Shown here piece after piece: positions 6,189 to 6,348 of a stretch of 6,348 bases of DNA. A program made the position numbers and the translations under genes. Below the pieces are notes generated by a model, which was not told the origin of the DNA, searched no databases, and worked only from the letters and a program-made list of their open reading frames with translations. Source of the DNA: Acidobacteriota bacterium (GTDB lineage Bacteria > Acidobacteriota > Terriglobia > UBA7540); the NCBI GenBank assembly GCA_021780055.1, contig JAJXZM010000269.1, forward strand, positions 1 to 6,348, written 5' to 3'. Positions within the stretch are counted from its first letter, which is position 1, and each line of letters opens with the position of its first letter.

Positions 6189-6218
6189 GTTACACCCCGC
6201 AGAAATTACGCTGGACGC

Positions 6219-6246
6219 GCCCCCCGCCTGATTGGGGGCACAGGCG
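6219..6246. repeat. Interleaved, mutually exclusive inverted repeats
   Basis: GCCCCC (6219-6224) pairs with GGGGGC (6234-6239), and CGCCTG (6225-6230) pairs with CAGGCG (6241-6246). The arms are interleaved (1-2-1'-2'), so the two hairpins exclude each other, or would form a pseudoknot with very short connecting loops (0, 3 and 1 nt). This lies 124-151 bp upstream of the sulfatase start. Whether it is transcribed is unknown. Confidence 0.4.
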
Positions 6247-6282
6247 TTGCGGCGGCGCGATCCTGCGCAAGAAGGGCCTTGC

Positions 6283-6303
6283 AATCCGTTCTGATGACGG
6301 ATT
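6283..6303. terminator. 7-bp hairpin, possible terminator of an upstream gene
   Basis: AATCCGT (6283-6289) and ACGGATT (6297-6303) form a perfect 7-bp stem with a 7-nt loop. On the minus strand it begins at the last base of a possible stop codon (6303-6305), the position of a terminator, but no T-run follows. Confidence 0.3.
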
Positions 6304-6347
6304 TAATTCAGACCCTCCGGAGAGCGTTCCTGCTCCCACACCTGGAG
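6303..6347 (-). CDS. Possible C-terminal tail of a minus-strand gene
   Basis: From the window edge the minus strand reads LQVWEQERSPEGLN and then TAA (6303-6305). Only 14 codons are visible. The hairpin starting at the stop codon gives slight support. Another minus-strand frame stays open to 6190 and a + strand frame stays open from 6164 to the edge; neither looks like a known protein. The true gene here cannot be settled from the window. Confidence 0.2.
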   Translation of the reverse strand, partial: LQVWEQERSPEGLN

Positions 6348-6348
6348 C

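Noticed and set aside
6219..6246. Compact H-type pseudoknot
   Set aside because: The connecting loops would be 0, 3 and 1 nt, too short to span 6-bp helices; alternative hairpins are more reasonable.
6164..6348. + strand frame open to the window edge
   Set aside because: No ATG, no ribosome binding site and no recognisable protein pattern; a minus-strand frame is equally open here.

Overview
The window looks like chromosomal DNA from a GC-rich, free-living bacterium. The style of the folate gene, the TPR protein tail and the exported sulfatase and phosphoesterase suggest Acidobacteriota. That assignment is an impression from protein style, not a database result. I see no phage, transposon, CRISPR, tRNA or rRNA signature.

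Layout. Positions 2-196 (+) are the 3' end of a TPR-type gene. It converges on folP (287-1237, -), which encodes dihydropteroate synthase of folate synthesis. Between folP and the next + strand genes lies a gene-poor stretch of about 470 bp. It holds a T/G-skewed array of GGTTCGTT-like words (1436-1636) inside a looser 66-bp periodicity. Next come a small ORF with a good ribosome binding site (1705-1896, +), a possible 25-codon mini-ORF (1893-1970, +), and an NADPH:quinone oxidoreductase-like MDR enzyme (1967-3004, +). These three reading frames are linked by two consecutive 4-base start/stop overlaps (GTGA, then ATGA).

The MDR gene converges on a two-gene minus-strand block. A perfect 9-bp hairpin (3078-3113), probably a shared terminator, lies between them. 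Read in the direction of transcription, the block is an arylsulfatase-family enzyme with a Tat signal (6095-4653), then a PF04185-type phosphoesterase (phospholipase C/acid phosphatase-like) with a Sec signal (4514-3120). Both belong to the alkaline-phosphatase superfold and both should act outside the cytoplasm. A scavenging role, releasing sulfate and phosphate from organic esters, is a plausible shared theme. The leader upstream of the sulfatase (6096-6300) contains a perfect 8-bp inverted repeat flanked by -10-like hexamers, and two mutually exclusive hairpins.

No clearly new system is present. The points most worth checking are the phased repeat array, the overlapping small-ORF chain before the MDR gene, the histidine-substituted metal motif of the sulfatase, and the structured leader upstream of it.
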